Source: Actomonas aquatica (GTDB lineage Bacteria > Verrucomicrobiota > Verrucomicrobiia > Opitutales > Opitutaceae). Taken from it: a stretch of DNA of 64,000 bases. The notes under the pieces were generated by a model, which saw nothing but the letters and a program-made list of their open reading frames with translations, had not been told where the DNA came from and did no database searches. This document shows positions 8,816 through 18,479 of the stretch, one piece after another. Location: the NCBI RefSeq assembly GCF_019679435.2, contig NZ_CP139781.1:1612001-1676000 (forward strand), given 5' to 3'. Numbering within the stretch: position 1 is the stretch's first letter; every line of letters starts with the position of its first letter. Both the position numbers and the translations under genes were made by a program.

Positions 8816-11251
8816 ATGAGTCGCTGGATGCGGTTACCCCTCCTCATTGTCAGTGCCACCGCTTTCGCGGGGATTTTGCGTGCCCAAACCCCGACCACCG
8901 CACGCCCCCACTACACCGTCGGCGTGCTGTCCGACAATTTCCCCTACGCCTACTTTCCCGCCAACGAGGTGCATCCGGTCGGATTTGCGGTCGAGTTACT
9001 GCAGGCGATCGTCGATACGAGCCAGTTGGATATCGAATGGGTGGTCGGCGGGACCCTCGATATACAACAACGTTTCCAAGCCGGCGAGATCGATGCACTG
9101 ATCGCCTACGCCTATTCGGCAGAACGCGCCGAGCGCTTCGCGTTCACGCGCCCCTATCTGGAAATGTCCGGCAAGGTGTTTGTGCGTCCCGAAAACGCCG
9201 GCTGGGACAACCTGAGCGATTTGCGCGGGCGCCGCGTGCTGGTGCACCGCAACAGCCTGGGCGAACAGGTGCTGCGCGAACAGGGCTTGGCCGAGAGCAT
9301 CGTCTACGCCGACTCCGTCAACGCCGCCATGCATCGGGTCTCGGAGGGCGATGGCGACGCCACCCTCGTCACCATCCTCTCCGGCGCCTCCATCGCGGAG
9401 CGCGACCGGCTGAATCTTGTGCCGACCGCCATCACGGTGCCCGACTACGACGTCGACTACTGCATCGCGGTGCAAAAATCGCAGCCCGACCTGCTCGCCA
9501 CCTTGGACGAGAGTCTCGCCATCCTCTATCGCAACGGCAGCTACGAGACCATCTACCGCAAGTGGTTCGGCCGACTCGAGCCCCGCCGCTTCACCCCCGT
9601 GCAGGTGCTGCTGGCGGTCTGCGCCGGTCTCGTCGTCGCCCTCGTGGTCGCCATGGTCGCCGCGGCCCACCAGCGACGCCTGCGCCGGCAACTCACCACC
9701 ACCCTCGACGCCCTCACCGAGTCCGAGCAACACTTCCGCGAAGTCTTCGACGCGACTCCGATTGGCTTGTTGGTGGTCAGCAGCACCTCGTCGCCCTCGC
9801 CCACCGGCTTGAACCTCGATGACGCCAATCCCGCGGCGCATCGGCTCTTCGGTTGGCGGGAGCCTCCGTTCAACGCCGAGCTCTCCGCCAGCACGCCCGT
9901 CTTCGCGCCCCTCTGGGAAGGCATTGCCGCCGTGCGCGCTCACACCTCCCCGCGCCCGGCGGATCTGCGCATCGACCTGCCGGACGCGCCCCCCCTGCAC
10001 CTGCGTTGGTCGGCCGTGCGTGATGATCAACGGATCCTCGTCGTCATCGAAAACACCACAGCCCAGGTGCGGGCGACCGAAGAGCTACGGGCCAGCGAAC
10101 GCCATCTCCAGCAGACCCAAAAACTCGACGCCCTCGGCAACCTTTCCAGCGGCATCGCCCACGATTTCAACAACGTGCTCACCAGCATCCTCGGCAACAT
10201 CGAGCTGCTGCGCCTCGAAACCGCCCCGGATTCTTCCGCCCAGGAACTGACCGAAAACATTCTGCGCGGCAGTCGTCGCGCCCGTGACCTGGTGCGGCAG
10301 ATTCTCACGTTCAGTCGCCAGTCCCCGCCCGAGCGCAAACCGGTCGATCTGCGCGAAATCATCGGCGAGACCCTGCAGCTCGTTCGCGCGGCGGTGCCCC
10401 GTTCCATCTCGCTGCCGAGCAAGCTCCCGGCCTCCCCGTGCGTCGTCTCGGCGGACGGCACGCAGATCCACCAAGTCATCCTCAATCTCATCACCAACGC
10501 CGCCCAAGCCATCGGCGACGCCCCCGGCGAGATCACGGTCACCCTCGAGGAACGCACCGTGCGGGCCCGCGCCGACACCCGCTCGCCCTTCGGGCTACCC
10601 GCCGACCGCTACCATTGTATTACTGTTTCGGATACTGGCCCCGGCATGCCCGCGGAGGTGCTGCAGCGGGCGATGGAACCGTTTTACACCACCAAGCAAC
10701 AAGCGCGCGGCACCGGACTGGGACTATCCGTCGCCCACGGGGTGGTCACCCAACATGGCGGTATGCTCCGCCTCGAAAGCACTCCCGGTGAAGGGACCCG
10801 CGCCGAGGTTTGGTTGCCGATTTCCGCCGAACGATTGCCCGAAGGCGCCTTGGATCTGCTCGACATCGAACCGGTGGCCGACGACGAACCGTTGATCCTG
10901 GTGATCGACGACGAACACATCGCCGCCCACACGGTCGCTCGCATGTTGAAACGCCTCGGCGCCGTGCCCGATGTGCACGAGAACCCGCTCGAAGCCCTCG
11001 CGAAATTCCACGCCGCGCCTCAGCGCTATCGCGCCGTCCTGTGTGATCTCTCCATGCCTGAGCGCAGCGGGCTTGAGGTATTGCGCGAGATCCGCGCAAC
11101 CCGCCCGGATTTACCCACGCTCTTGATGACGGGATTTTGGTCGAATGGCTCCCGCGACAAAGCGCGGGACCTCGGGGTGAACGTGCTTTGTGAAAAGCCG
11201 CTCTCGATCACCGAATTGCACGCCTACCTCACGCTGCTCCTTGAACGATAG
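8816..11251 (+). CDS. Hybrid sensor histidine kinase with periplasmic solute-binding sensor and receiver domain
   Basis: The 811-residue protein reads in order: signal peptide (1-24); a periplasmic SBP_bac_3-type domain (about 30-255, [15 protein letters not shown] to [10 protein letters not shown]); a transmembrane helix ([20 protein letters not shown]); a PAS-like domain (about 305-425); a dimerization/phosphoacceptor domain with SGIAHDFNN (His449); a HATPase domain with [18 protein letters not shown] and GTGLGLS; and a C-terminal receiver domain with ILVIDDE and LCDLSMPE (Asp744), plus the conserved Thr in LMTG and Lys in CEKP. This is the BvgS/EvgS-like plan in which a ligand such as an amino acid could set kinase activity. 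No DNA-binding partner is encoded nearby, so the output is unknown. ATG at 8816 begins the signal peptide. Confidence 0.9.
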   Translation: MSRWMRLPLLIVSATAFAGILRAQTPTTARPHYTVGVLSDNFPYAYFPANEVHPVGFAVELLQAIVDTSQLDIEWVVGGTLDIQQRFQAGEIDALIAYAYSAERAERFAFTRPYLEMSGKVFVRPENAGWDNLSDLRGRRVLVHRNSLGEQVLREQGLAESIVYADSVNAAMHRVSEGDGDATLVTILSGASIAERDRLNLVPTAITVPDYDVDYCIAVQKSQPDLLATLDESLAILYRNGSYETIYRKWFGRLEPRRFTPVQVLLAVCAGLVVALVVAMVAAAHQRRLRRQLTTTLDALTESEQHFREVFDATPIGLLVVSSTSSPSPTGLNLDDANPAAHRLFGWREPPFNAELSASTPVFAPLWEGIAAVRAHTSPRPADLRIDLPDAPPLHLRWSAVRDDQRILVVIENTTAQVRATEELRASERHLQQTQKLDALGNLSSGIAHDFNNVLTSILGNIELLRLETAPDSSAQELTENILRGSRRARDLVRQILTFSRQSPPERKPVDLREIIGETLQLVRAAVPRSISLPSKLPASPCVVSADGTQIHQVILNLITNAAQAIGDAPGEITVTLEERTVRARADTRSPFGLPADRYHCITVSDTGPGMPAEVLQRAMEPFYTTKQQARGTGLGLSVAHGVVTQHGGMLRLESTPGEGTRAEVWLPISAERLPEGALDLLDIEPVADDEPLILVIDDEHIAAHTVARMLKRLGAVPDVHENPLEALAKFHAAPQRYRAVLCDLSMPERSGLEVLREIRATRPDLPTLLMTGFWSNGSRDKARDLGVNVLCEKPLSITELHAYLTLLLER

Positions 11252-11274
11252 CAGCGCAGGAGGCGCGAAATCGT

Positions 11275-11730
11275 TCAGCTGCCGATTTCTTTGTCGGCGA
11301 CTTCGCGACGACGCAGGTTGGCCTTTTCGCGATCCGTGAGGAGCTGGCCCATCGGCACCTCGGGACGAGCGTCCGCGCGGGCCTGCAGGATTTCCATCTC
11401 TTCATCGGTCATGAGCTGCATGTAGTCCTGCAGGGTATAGCCGTATTGGTCCTGCACCGGTTGCGCGCGCACGGTGCCCCGCTCGTAGCGGCGGTCTTCC
11501 TCGCGGTCCTTGGCCGCGCCCATGGCAGCACCCGCGGTGCCTCCCACGGCGGCGCCAATGGCCGCGCCGGCGGCGGTTTCGCCTGATTGGTGACCGATGA
11601 TGCCGCCGATGATCGCACCGGCGACGGCACCGGCTTCGGTTCCACGGCGTTCATGGGTGTTCGGCGCGGAACACCCCACCATCAACAACAGGCCGAGGCC
11701 AACAACGGAGGAAGTGAGAGTCTTTTTCAT
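11275..11730 (-). CDS. Glycine-zipper lipoprotein
   Basis: This is a 151-residue envelope protein. The signal sequence ends in a lipobox (LLMVGC, Cys20), so it should be lipidated. A glycine-zipper segment follows (about 33-72, with repeated GAxxGxxxG spacing as in AGAIIGGIIGHQSGETAAG), the type found in YMGG/Rick_17kDa-like outer-membrane lipoproteins. The rest is charged and probably helical (about 75-151). The likely location is the inner face of the outer membrane. It is convergent with the sensor kinase gene, whose stop lies 23 bp away. No specific role can be given. Confidence 0.85.
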   Translation of the reverse strand: MKKTLTSSVVGLGLLLMVGCSAPNTHERRGTEAGAVAGAIIGGIIGHQSGETAAGAAIGAAVGGTAGAAMGAAKDREEDRRYERGTVRAQPVQDQYGYTLQDYMQLMTDEEMEILQARADARPEVPMGQLLTDREKANLRRREVADKEIGS

Positions 11731-11866
11731 AACAGGTATCTTGGTTTCGACCCCTTGTGACGTTCCAAGTTCGGCAAAGATTCACTCCCGCGGCAAAATT
11801 CCCGCGTCGTCCCTCCTGAAATCTCTGCGCTTGCCGCCCCCAAAGCCCCTCGGCTAGTTGCTCCTC

Positions 11867-12598
11867 ATGGGTCGCCAATGGCTGCACGCGAAACGTGCCA
11901 TCGTTAACAACAAAAAGGGTCAATTTGTCGGGAAACTCGTCAAAGAGCTTTCGGTCGCCGCCAAACTCGGCGGACCCGATCCCGACGCCAACCCGCGCCT
12001 CTTCGCGGCCATGGAAAAGGCCCGCAAGGCCAGCGTCACCCGCGAGGTCATCGAGCGCGCCGTGCGCAAGGGCGCCGGCATCGGCGACGAGAAGATGGTC
12101 ATGGAGCACGTCGTGTTTGAGGGCTACGCCCCGCACAAGGTTGCCGTGATCGTCGAGGCCTACACCGACAACGTGCAGCGCACCACGCCCGAGATCCGCG
12201 TGCTCTTCCGCAAGGGCACCCTGGGGCTCGCCGGCAGCAACAAGTTCCTCTTCGAACACGTCGGCATCGTCGAAGCGTCGCACGCCGACACCGGTTTGGA
12301 CCCCGAGGAAGCCGCCATCGAAGCCGGCGCCAACGAGGTGGAGTCCCTCACCAACGAGCAAAACGACGACATTCCGGAGGACCACCTCGGCGCGCGATTT
12401 CTGGCCGAGCGCACCGACACCCACGCCGTGTCGACCTGGCTGGCGAAAAACGGCTGGTCGGTCGTGACCGCTGAAATCGGCTACGTCGCCAAGATGTTCC
12501 CCGACCTCGACGACGACCAACGGGCCGAGGTCGGAGAATTCCTGCAAGCGCTCGAGGACCACGACGACGTGCAGCGCGTCTGGGCCGCGGTCCGTTGA
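11867..12598 (+). CDS. YebC/PmpR/TACO1 family protein
   Basis: The 243-residue protein has the family's signature start (MGRQWLHAKRAIVNNKKGQ) and conserved blocks: LGGPDPDANPRLFAAMEKARKA near residue 45, EGYAPHKVAVIVEAYTDN and the acidic C-terminal domain. Members are described as DNA-binding regulators in some bacteria, while mitochondrial TACO1 acts in translation, so the role could be transcriptional or translational. ATG at 11867 is the family start; a TTG three codons earlier is less likely. It ends 10 bp before the convergent phosphatase gene. Confidence 0.92.
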   Translation: MGRQWLHAKRAIVNNKKGQFVGKLVKELSVAAKLGGPDPDANPRLFAAMEKARKASVTREVIERAVRKGAGIGDEKMVMEHVVFEGYAPHKVAVIVEAYTDNVQRTTPEIRVLFRKGTLGLAGSNKFLFEHVGIVEASHADTGLDPEEAAIEAGANEVESLTNEQNDDIPEDHLGARFLAERTDTHAVSTWLAKNGWSVVTAEIGYVAKMFPDLDDDQRAEVGEFLQALEDHDDVQRVWAAVR

Positions 12599-12608
12599 GG
12601 CTGGGTGA

Positions 12609-14246
12609 TTAACGCTCGTCCGGACGGCGGTTGAGCGGCGGCAACGCCTCGCGCAATTCGTTGGGCTGACCGTCCCGCTTGATCAGCTCAAAGCGATCGT
12701 AGAGCCGCCCCGTCGCGGTGCGGGCTTCGAACGACAGGGTCTGCCCGTCGACGCTGATGATCTGATACAGCTGCGTGTCTTCCGCCGAACGCACGAAGGC
12801 CTCCTGCGTGATCTCATACATCTTGGGACCGCTCACCGATACGACATACACCGTGCCGATGGCCGGATCGTAAGCCTGGTTGTAGCCGGCGGGCAGGTTG
12901 TGAATGCCAACCGTCGCCGACACATCGCCCGTGCGGGCATAGGTGTGGTCGTGACCGGTCAACACGAGGTCAACTTTGTGCGCGTCAAACACGGGTTTCC
13001 ACAGCTCGCGCAGCTTGGGATTATCGCGGTTCTTGGCCGGCGAAAAGATGGGATGGTGGAAGGTGACAATCGTCCAACGCTGCGGGTTGTTCGAAAGCAC
13101 CTGCTCGAGCCACGCCACCTGCTCCTCCTGCTTTTCGTTGGAGTTGAGCGCGATGATGCGCGCCCCCTGGTAGTCGATGTAGTAGCAGGTCTCCTCGAGA
13201 CCGGCGGGCACCGCTTGCTCCGGGAAGGAGAACTGCGGCCGCCAGTGCTCGGAGATGCGGCGCTCACCCTGCACTGCCACGCGATCGCGTAGCGGCAGCT
13301 TGTCGGGTTGCACACCGCGCAAGGTCGCGAGGTTGTAACCCGTGAGCGCGGTGAAGCCCGCATCCATACCGGTGATGAGTCCCTGCGCATCAAGCAACAC
13401 GGCCGCACGACGTCCATCGGTGGCAGTCGCCTCGACCCGCGTGCCGACCTTGGCACCGGCGGGGTCGCGCAATACTTCGAGTTGCACCGACACCGCGACC
13501 GTTTCGCCGTTGGCGGTATCCCACAGGCGGTCGGTTTCCGGTCCGGCGCCGTAGCGATAATACTCGTGGTTACCGGGCGCGGCGATTACCGGCACCGTCG
13601 CATTCACCCACCCCGGCGCGCCGAACCACTCGCCCCACTGGGCATCGTTGTTGGCGTTGTTGATGAGGTCACCAGCGTGCAGCGTGAACGCCGCGCGCGG
13701 CGCATCACGAAATGACTCACGAAACACGCGTGACCAATGCGTCTTCACGTCGTTCTGCGCGTCGCCGAAGTAAACGAACTTAAACGGCTGAGCGTCGCGC
13801 GAGGCGGTGCGGAAGTGGAACCACTCGCTCCAGTTGAGGCCGTCCCCCACGCGGTAAGCGTAGAGCGTGTCCGGCGTGAGCCCCACAAACTCGGCGTGGT
13901 GCTGGTGCGCCTCACCGAGGTTGCTGACAAACTCCTCGGTCTCGGCCGCGATGCGCACCGGCTGCAGGGCGCGACCGTTGTCGTTGGCGATCGCGAGTTC
14001 CGCGACCGCGCGTTCGATGCTGGTGTCGGTGCGCCAGGTGACGGTCTGGCTCGTGCTGGGATCACCGGTCCACGTGAGCACGATGCGATCGGGCAAGGGC
14101 CGCGGGGCGTGCGCGGCGGACTCGGCGTAAGCCGTCGGCTGCCAACTCACGGCATCGAGATGGGTGCCGGGCTCGTCATGCGCCAAGGCGGCTGAGGTCG
14201 TCACTGCCAGCAGGAGCGCGGGTCGGAAAAAAGAATAAGTGTTCAT
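12609..14246 (-). CDS. Secreted purple acid phosphatase-like metallophosphoesterase
   Basis: The 545-residue protein has a signal peptide (about 1-22, ALLLAVTTSAALA) and an N-terminal fibronectin-like domain (DRIVLTWTGDPSTSQTVTWRT), as in purple acid phosphatases. The catalytic metallophosphoesterase domain follows, with metal-binding motifs FGDAQ, LHAGDLIN, PGNHEYY, VTFHHPIF and LTGHDHTYAR in order. An insertion of about 70 residues after GNHEYY (near ANGETVAVSVQLEVL) is not part of the usual core. It would hydrolyse phosphate esters outside the cytoplasm. The gene follows the TonB receptor gene on the same strand, suggesting joint use of a phosphorylated substrate. A stable hairpin with a T run lies 4 bp upstream of its ATG (see 14250-14292). 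Confidence 0.9.
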   Translation of the reverse strand: MNTYSFFRPALLLAVTTSAALAHDEPGTHLDAVSWQPTAYAESAAHAPRPLPDRIVLTWTGDPSTSQTVTWRTDTSIERAVAELAIANDNGRALQPVRIAAETEEFVSNLGEAHQHHAEFVGLTPDTLYAYRVGDGLNWSEWFHFRTASRDAQPFKFVYFGDAQNDVKTHWSRVFRESFRDAPRAAFTLHAGDLINNANNDAQWGEWFGAPGWVNATVPVIAAPGNHEYYRYGAGPETDRLWDTANGETVAVSVQLEVLRDPAGAKVGTRVEATATDGRRAAVLLDAQGLITGMDAGFTALTGYNLATLRGVQPDKLPLRDRVAVQGERRISEHWRPQFSFPEQAVPAGLEETCYYIDYQGARIIALNSNEKQEEQVAWLEQVLSNNPQRWTIVTFHHPIFSPAKNRDNPKLRELWKPVFDAHKVDLVLTGHDHTYARTGDVSATVGIHNLPAGYNQAYDPAIGTVYVVSVSGPKMYEITQEAFVRSAEDTQLYQIISVDGQTLSFEARTATGRLYDRFELIKRDGQPNELREALPPLNRRPDER

Positions 14247-14249
14247 ATC

Positions 14250-14292
14250 AAAAATAGCGCCGCCGCCTGCAGATTGGCAGCAGACGGCGGCG
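14250..14292 (-). terminator. Terminator or attenuator between TonB receptor and phosphatase genes
   Basis: On the minus strand a 13-bp stem (14280-14292 with 14258-14270, one G-U pair, 9-nt loop) is followed by TATTTTT. The T run ends 3 nt before the phosphatase ATG at 14246. It can end the receptor transcript, or work as an attenuator or translation block for the phosphatase gene. Confidence 0.75.
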
Positions 14293-14316
14293 AAGAAGGT
14301 TCAGAGTCGAAGCGGT

Positions 14317-17175
14317 TTAGAACGTGTAGGTTGCGCCGATCGTCGCGCGCCACGAATAGGTGGTGAAGTCCTCGGGATTGTCGGTGCGCAGGTAGCCCTG
14401 ATAGGACATCTGCGGCTCGTCGGTGAGGTTGCTCACGTTGAGGAACACGTTGAGCTTGTCGCTGAAGCGATAGCTGCTCTCCCAATCGAGCGACTCGTTG
14501 GCGCCGAACCAGTCGTCGAGCGTTTCGTTGCCGTCGAGACCTTCGAGGTAGTCGGAACGGTAGCGGTAGCTGAGCTGCCCGCGGAACTTGCCGCGCACGT
14601 ATTCCAACGCCGCGTAGTAGATGCGGTCGCTGAAGCCGTAGGTCGGCAGCTCTTCGTCCAAGCGACCTGGATACTTGCCATCACTCTCGGTGAAGGTCGC
14701 GGAGAGCGAGAGGTAGAAACCGTCGAGCACCGAAGGCAGGAAGTAGAGCTGCTGCCGTGCGATGAGTTCGATGCCGTAGTTCGTCGCGCCGAGGGCGTTG
14801 TCGACGGTGGAGAACTCGTAGGGACCCAGCGGATCGATGATCGGGTAACCGCTGGCATCAAACTCGGAGAAGTTGGTGGTCCGCTCGTAGTAGAAACCCT
14901 TCATGTCCTTGTAGAACAGGCCCACGGAGTAGAGACCGGCGCGCTCGGTGTAATACTCGAGCTGCACGTCGAAGTTGTCCGAAGTGGTTTCGGTGAGGTC
15001 GGGGTTGCCGCCCTCGGCGTTGCCGTCCTCGTCGATCTCGATGCCCTGCACCAGCGCGTCCATATCGGGTCGGCTGTAGCTGCGGTTGTAGCTCTCGCGC
15101 AGGATGAGGTTCTTACGAAGCTCGTGCCGGAAGTGGATGCCCGGCAGCCACACATCGAAGTCCTTCTTGCCGTGCACGACGGTCGGGTTGAGCGCGTCGG
15201 TTTCGTTGAAGGCGTAGGTGTCGGACTCGAACGTATTATGTTCGTAGCGCAGGCCCGCGATCATCTGATGACGGCCCTTGGTCAGCGTGCCCATTGCGTA
15301 AGCCGCCGTGATGGTTTCCTTGGCGGTGAAGTCGTCCACCACGCTGTCGAGCACCGCGCCTTCTTCATCCAGGCTGAAGAGATTTGGCTGGCTGGCGAAA
15401 AGCGCTTCGAGGGCATCGATGTCCGGCTCAAGATACATCGTCACGCCCATCGGCGCGTAGTTGCTGGCACGCATGACACTGGCATAGGGAAACCCATCCG
15501 CCGCGGAATCGGTGCGGAAATTGCGCTCCTGTTTGTCGCGCGTCTTTTCGTTGGAACGATACTTCGCGCCAAACTTGAGCGAGCCGCTCAGGTCCTCGCC
15601 CACGAAGGACTTTTCCCAGTCGGCTTTGAAGCTGTAGACTTCCTCTTCCACGTCGTTGGTTTCCAGCCCCATATCGCCGCGGGAAATGTTGTTTACGTCC
15701 ATCGGATCGACGCCGTTGCGAATGGTGTAGATCGGCGCGGTGCGGTCGGTCTGGTCGTAATCGAGCTGATAGCCCGAGCTGCGCACGGTGAAGCTGGTGT
15801 CGCGATCGCGGCTATCCTCGTTGGTCGAATAGAACGCATCGAAGTTCATCGTGATCGTATCCATCTCGTAGATACCGCCAAAGGAGAAACCGTAGAGGTC
15901 ACCGTCGTCGTGGTTTTTTTCGTTTTGGAAGCGGATGTCGGTCAGGCGGTCGGGTTCACCGCGACCGGTGTTGTAGTCCATCTCCGCGATGTAGCGGGTG
16001 TTGGAAACCGTATAGAAACGATTGCGGGCCTTCTCGGCGGTCGTTTCACGATCGCTCCAGAAGGGTTTGAAATAGAGCGTGGCCGACTCGGAGAGACGCA
16101 GGTCAAACGCCAGATTCACGCCCAACGACTCGGTGTCGCGGAAGTTGGTCTGCGGGGTGCCGTTGGTGTGAAAGTAAAGCGGCTCGGCTAGGTTCAGATC
16201 CGGGCGGGAAGCGGGGTCGATGAAAGCGTAGTCCTTGTCGAGGTTGTCGTAATCGCGCGAGGTCTTGTAGGAGCTGAGGTTGAGGCTCAGGCCAAAGTTA
16301 TCCTCGCCGCCGAACGCGTTGTAGAGGTCGCTGAACGACAGGCCCACGTTGTGGCCCCAGGAGTCGTTTTTGTCGTAGTAGACGCCACTGGCCGTGACGC
16401 TGGCGACGCGGCCCTCACGCTGAAACGCGGAGCGCGTCTTCACATTGATGATACCACCAATAGCGTCGCCGTCGCGGTCCGGCGTGGCGGCCTTGATAAC
16501 CTCGATGTTGCTGATGCCATCGGCCGTCATCTGGCTGGTCGAGAAGTTGCGGCCCGTGCCGCTGGTGGGCATGCGGTTACCGTCGATCTGGAACGAATTG
16601 TATTTCGACTCGAGACCGCGGATGTTCACGCCGTTGGGTGTGCCGTCTTCGGACTCGTTTACGGTGAGGCCCGGCAGACGCTGCAGGGCGTAGCCGATGT
16701 TGCCGCCGATCATGTTGCCGAAGGTTTCCTCGGACACGACGTTCACGATGCCCGCGGCGGTCTTCTGCTGGTTGACCGCGAGAGCCTGGCCACGCGCCTT
16801 TTCGCTGACCGTGAAGGCCTCCATGCTGAGCACCTCGCTGGCGAGGCGCACGTTGACTTCAACGGTCTCGGCGCGGCGCACCGTGACGGAGCCGCGCCAT
16901 TCGTCGAGGCCGACGTATTCGACCTGCAGCGTCTGGCTGCCGGCGGCGACCTCCGGCAGATAAAATCTACCGTTCGCGTCGGTCGCATCGGACGCCGTGC
17001 TGCCGATGACCGTGACGATCGCACCTTCGAGCGAGCGCCCCGAGGAATCGTCGGAAACGCGGCCGCTGATGCCGCCGTTGTCCGAGGTTTGAGCCGAAGC
17101 GCGGAATCCAAATCCCAACGCCACGAACGTAGTCAGCACGGCGATACAACGCCGGCCGAATTTGTGGTTTTGCAT
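14317..17175 (-). CDS. TonB-dependent receptor (Xanthomonas-type)
   Basis: This 952-residue outer-membrane transporter has a signal peptide (1-28), then a carboxypeptidase-regulatory-like domain (about 34-115, GGISGRVSDDSSGRSLEGA). A plug follows (about 130-260, with INIRGLESKYNSFQIDGNRMP-like and SNIEVIKAATPDRDGDAIGG motifs) and then a 22-strand-type barrel closing on Phe (ATIGATYTF). The motif set is that of the TIGR01782 group, which imports large substrates such as oligosaccharides using TonB energy. The downstream purple acid phosphatase suggests a phosphorylated substrate, but that is inference. The upstream region (17176-17329) should hold the promoter; I see no recognised operator in it. 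Confidence 0.93.
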   Translation of the reverse strand: MQNHKFGRRCIAVLTTFVALGFGFRASAQTSDNGGISGRVSDDSSGRSLEGAIVTVIGSTASDATDANGRFYLPEVAAGSQTLQVEYVGLDEWRGSVTVRRAETVEVNVRLASEVLSMEAFTVSEKARGQALAVNQQKTAAGIVNVVSEETFGNMIGGNIGYALQRLPGLTVNESEDGTPNGVNIRGLESKYNSFQIDGNRMPTSGTGRNFSTSQMTADGISNIEVIKAATPDRDGDAIGGIINVKTRSAFQREGRVASVTASGVYYDKNDSWGHNVGLSFSDLYNAFGGEDNFGLSLNLSSYKTSRDYDNLDKDYAFIDPASRPDLNLAEPLYFHTNGTPQTNFRDTESLGVNLAFDLRLSESATLYFKPFWSDRETTAEKARNRFYTVSNTRYIAEMDYNTGRGEPDRLTDIRFQNEKNHDDGDLYGFSFGGIYEMDTITMNFDAFYSTNEDSRDRDTSFTVRSSGYQLDYDQTDRTAPIYTIRNGVDPMDVNNISRGDMGLETNDVEEEVYSFKADWEKSFVGEDLSGSLKFGAKYRSNEKTRDKQERNFRTDSAADGFPYASVMRASNYAPMGVTMYLEPDIDALEALFASQPNLFSLDEEGAVLDSVVDDFTAKETITAAYAMGTLTKGRHQMIAGLRYEHNTFESDTYAFNETDALNPTVVHGKKDFDVWLPGIHFRHELRKNLILRESYNRSYSRPDMDALVQGIEIDEDGNAEGGNPDLTETTSDNFDVQLEYYTERAGLYSVGLFYKDMKGFYYERTTNFSEFDASGYPIIDPLGPYEFSTVDNALGATNYGIELIARQQLYFLPSVLDGFYLSLSATFTESDGKYPGRLDEELPTYGFSDRIYYAALEYVRGKFRGQLSYRYRSDYLEGLDGNETLDDWFGANESLDWESSYRFSDKLNVFLNVSNLTDEPQMSYQGYLRTDNPEDFTTYSWRATIGATYTF

Positions 17176-17329
17176 GAGTGTTGTGTTACGAGTCGAGACA
17201 GTGCGGCCGTCACAGGACCAACCATCGCGATCAACCCTCCGCCCGCACGCTCAGCAACCTACCCGGCAATTGTGACCAAACGGCGTCCTTTGGCTTACAA
17301 CGCGGTTAACGGTAAGTGACAAAATGGAA

Positions 17330-17367
17330 GCGACCCGCGCCCCACTCATGCAGGGGCTGCGGGTCGC
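17330..17367 (-). terminator. Terminator-like hairpin after the small membrane protein gene
   Basis: A 9-bp outer stem (17330-17338 with 17359-17367) continues into a GCCCC/GGGGC inner stem with one bulged base. It lies 20 bp past the stop codon at 17388. The T run on the minus strand is short (CATTTTG), so termination may be partial. Confidence 0.65.
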
Positions 17368-17387
17368 GCAAGGAATGGAGGGGTAAG

Positions 17388-17567
17388 CTATTCTTTATGG
17401 GTAACCCAAAGAACGCTGGCGACCGCGGCGAACATCAGGGTCGGCAGGATGATCCAGTTGGCGTTGAGCGGCACGTTCCAGTGCTGGAACGCCCAATTCA
17501 CAAACACGCACTTGGCCAGAATCACCAACCAGGCAATGGCGAGAAACCACTGTTCGCCCCGGGTCAT
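17388..17567 (-). CDS. Small two-helix membrane protein
   Basis: This 59-residue protein has two hydrophobic segments, about residues 7-23 (FLAIAWLVILAKCVFV) and 36-54 (IILPTLMFAAVASVLWV), joined by a short loop with NWAFQHWNVP. ATG at 17567 is chosen because GGAGG lies five bases upstream, one of the clearest ribosome sites in the window; ATG at 17600 lacks one. I do not recognise the family. It is separated from the TrpF-like gene by 148 bp. Confidence 0.65.
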   Translation of the reverse strand: MTRGEQWFLAIAWLVILAKCVFVNWAFQHWNVPLNANWIILPTLMFAAVASVLWVTHKE

Positions 17568-17715
17568 GGGCACCTCCGGGAGATGTAATTTCAGGTGCAT
17601 GGCGATAAGCTATACCGGCGCCGCGTTTCGCGCCCCGCTCCCCTTGCCTTAGCCTGCGCGCCTCTTGGCGTGACGCCAACCGCTTGCGGCGGCCCGCCAG
17701 TTGCTCGCAAAGGCC

Positions 17716-18372
17716 TCAGGCCGCCAACAGCTCCGCGGCGTTGAGCAACGCCTGCAATTTGGCGATGTCGATTTCCCCGGGCGCCGCTTCGATCGCTGCG
17801 CCCTGCAACAACAGGCTGCGCGCCTGCGCCGTGCTGACCGCTTCCGCGATGTTTTCCGGCGTCAGTCCACCGGCCAACACCCACTCGCATTTCGCGTGCA
17901 TGGCTTGAAGTCGCGCGAACTCGTTCCAATCCCCGATCTTCGCCTCCAGCGCCATCGAGTTGGGCCGGTAACGATCCAGAATCATGCGGTCGGCCAGCGG
18001 CAGAAATGCCAGGTCGAGGATGCCGCCCGGCAACACCTGCGGCGCAAACCACAGTTTTTCCGGCGCCACGGTGTCGGTCCAAAGGGCGACTTCGAAGAAC
18101 GGAGTTTCGTTGGGGAAATAGATGATGACCTGATCGAACTCATCGCCGGCCACGGCCTCCAGGTCGCCAAAACCCGGATTGCGCACGAGGGCGACTTTGG
18201 TGACGTCGCCCGGCAACTGCCCCCACCACGCCGCGCGATCCTCCGCCGCCACACAGCGCGGCGACGTCGGCGAGACCTCCACCGCCACGGCATCCGCACC
18301 CGCTGCCGCGACGGCTTTTGCCACTTCGAGAGAGCGCACGCCCGCGACACAGAATTTGAGTTGGCCAACCAT
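17716..18372 (-). CDS. Divergent phosphoribosylanthranilate isomerase (TrpF-like) protein
   Basis: The 218-residue protein has a TIM-barrel pattern close to TrpF. It starts with QLKFCVAGVRSLEVA, where the Cys matches the catalytic Cys of the KICG motif. It continues with AGADAVAVEVSPTSPRCV, MILDRYRPN (position of the catalytic Asp), VLAGGLTPENIAEAV and ends with a GAAIEAAPGEID block that echoes GVESxPGxKD. TrpF isomerizes phosphoribosylanthranilate in tryptophan synthesis. The usual GGTG phosphate loop after the catalytic Asp is not recognisable, and no other trp gene is near, so the activity is uncertain. ATG at 18372 is the best start. The uvrA terminator lies immediately upstream. Confidence 0.65.
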   Translation of the reverse strand: MVGQLKFCVAGVRSLEVAKAVAAAGADAVAVEVSPTSPRCVAAEDRAAWWGQLPGDVTKVALVRNPGFGDLEAVAGDEFDQVIIYFPNETPFFEVALWTDTVAPEKLWFAPQVLPGGILDLAFLPLADRMILDRYRPNSMALEAKIGDWNEFARLQAMHAKCEWVLAGGLTPENIAEAVSTAQARSLLLQGAAIEAAPGEIDIAKLQALLNAAELLAA

Positions 18373-18387
18373 GGAGGGAAACAGGAA

Positions 18388-18427
18388 CAAAAAAACGCGT
18401 CCCCGGCAGGGGGCTAGGGTCACGCGT
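18388..18427 (-). terminator. Intrinsic terminator after uvrA
   Basis: On the minus strand ACGCGT (18422-18427) pairs with ACGCGT (18395-18400), with an additional C/G-rich inner pairing, followed by seven T residues. It lies 53 bp past the uvrA stop. Confidence 0.8.
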
Positions 18428-18479
18428 CCGTCTTCTCTTCGACACTTCCCCGGATCGATTTAGGAAATACTCCAACTCC

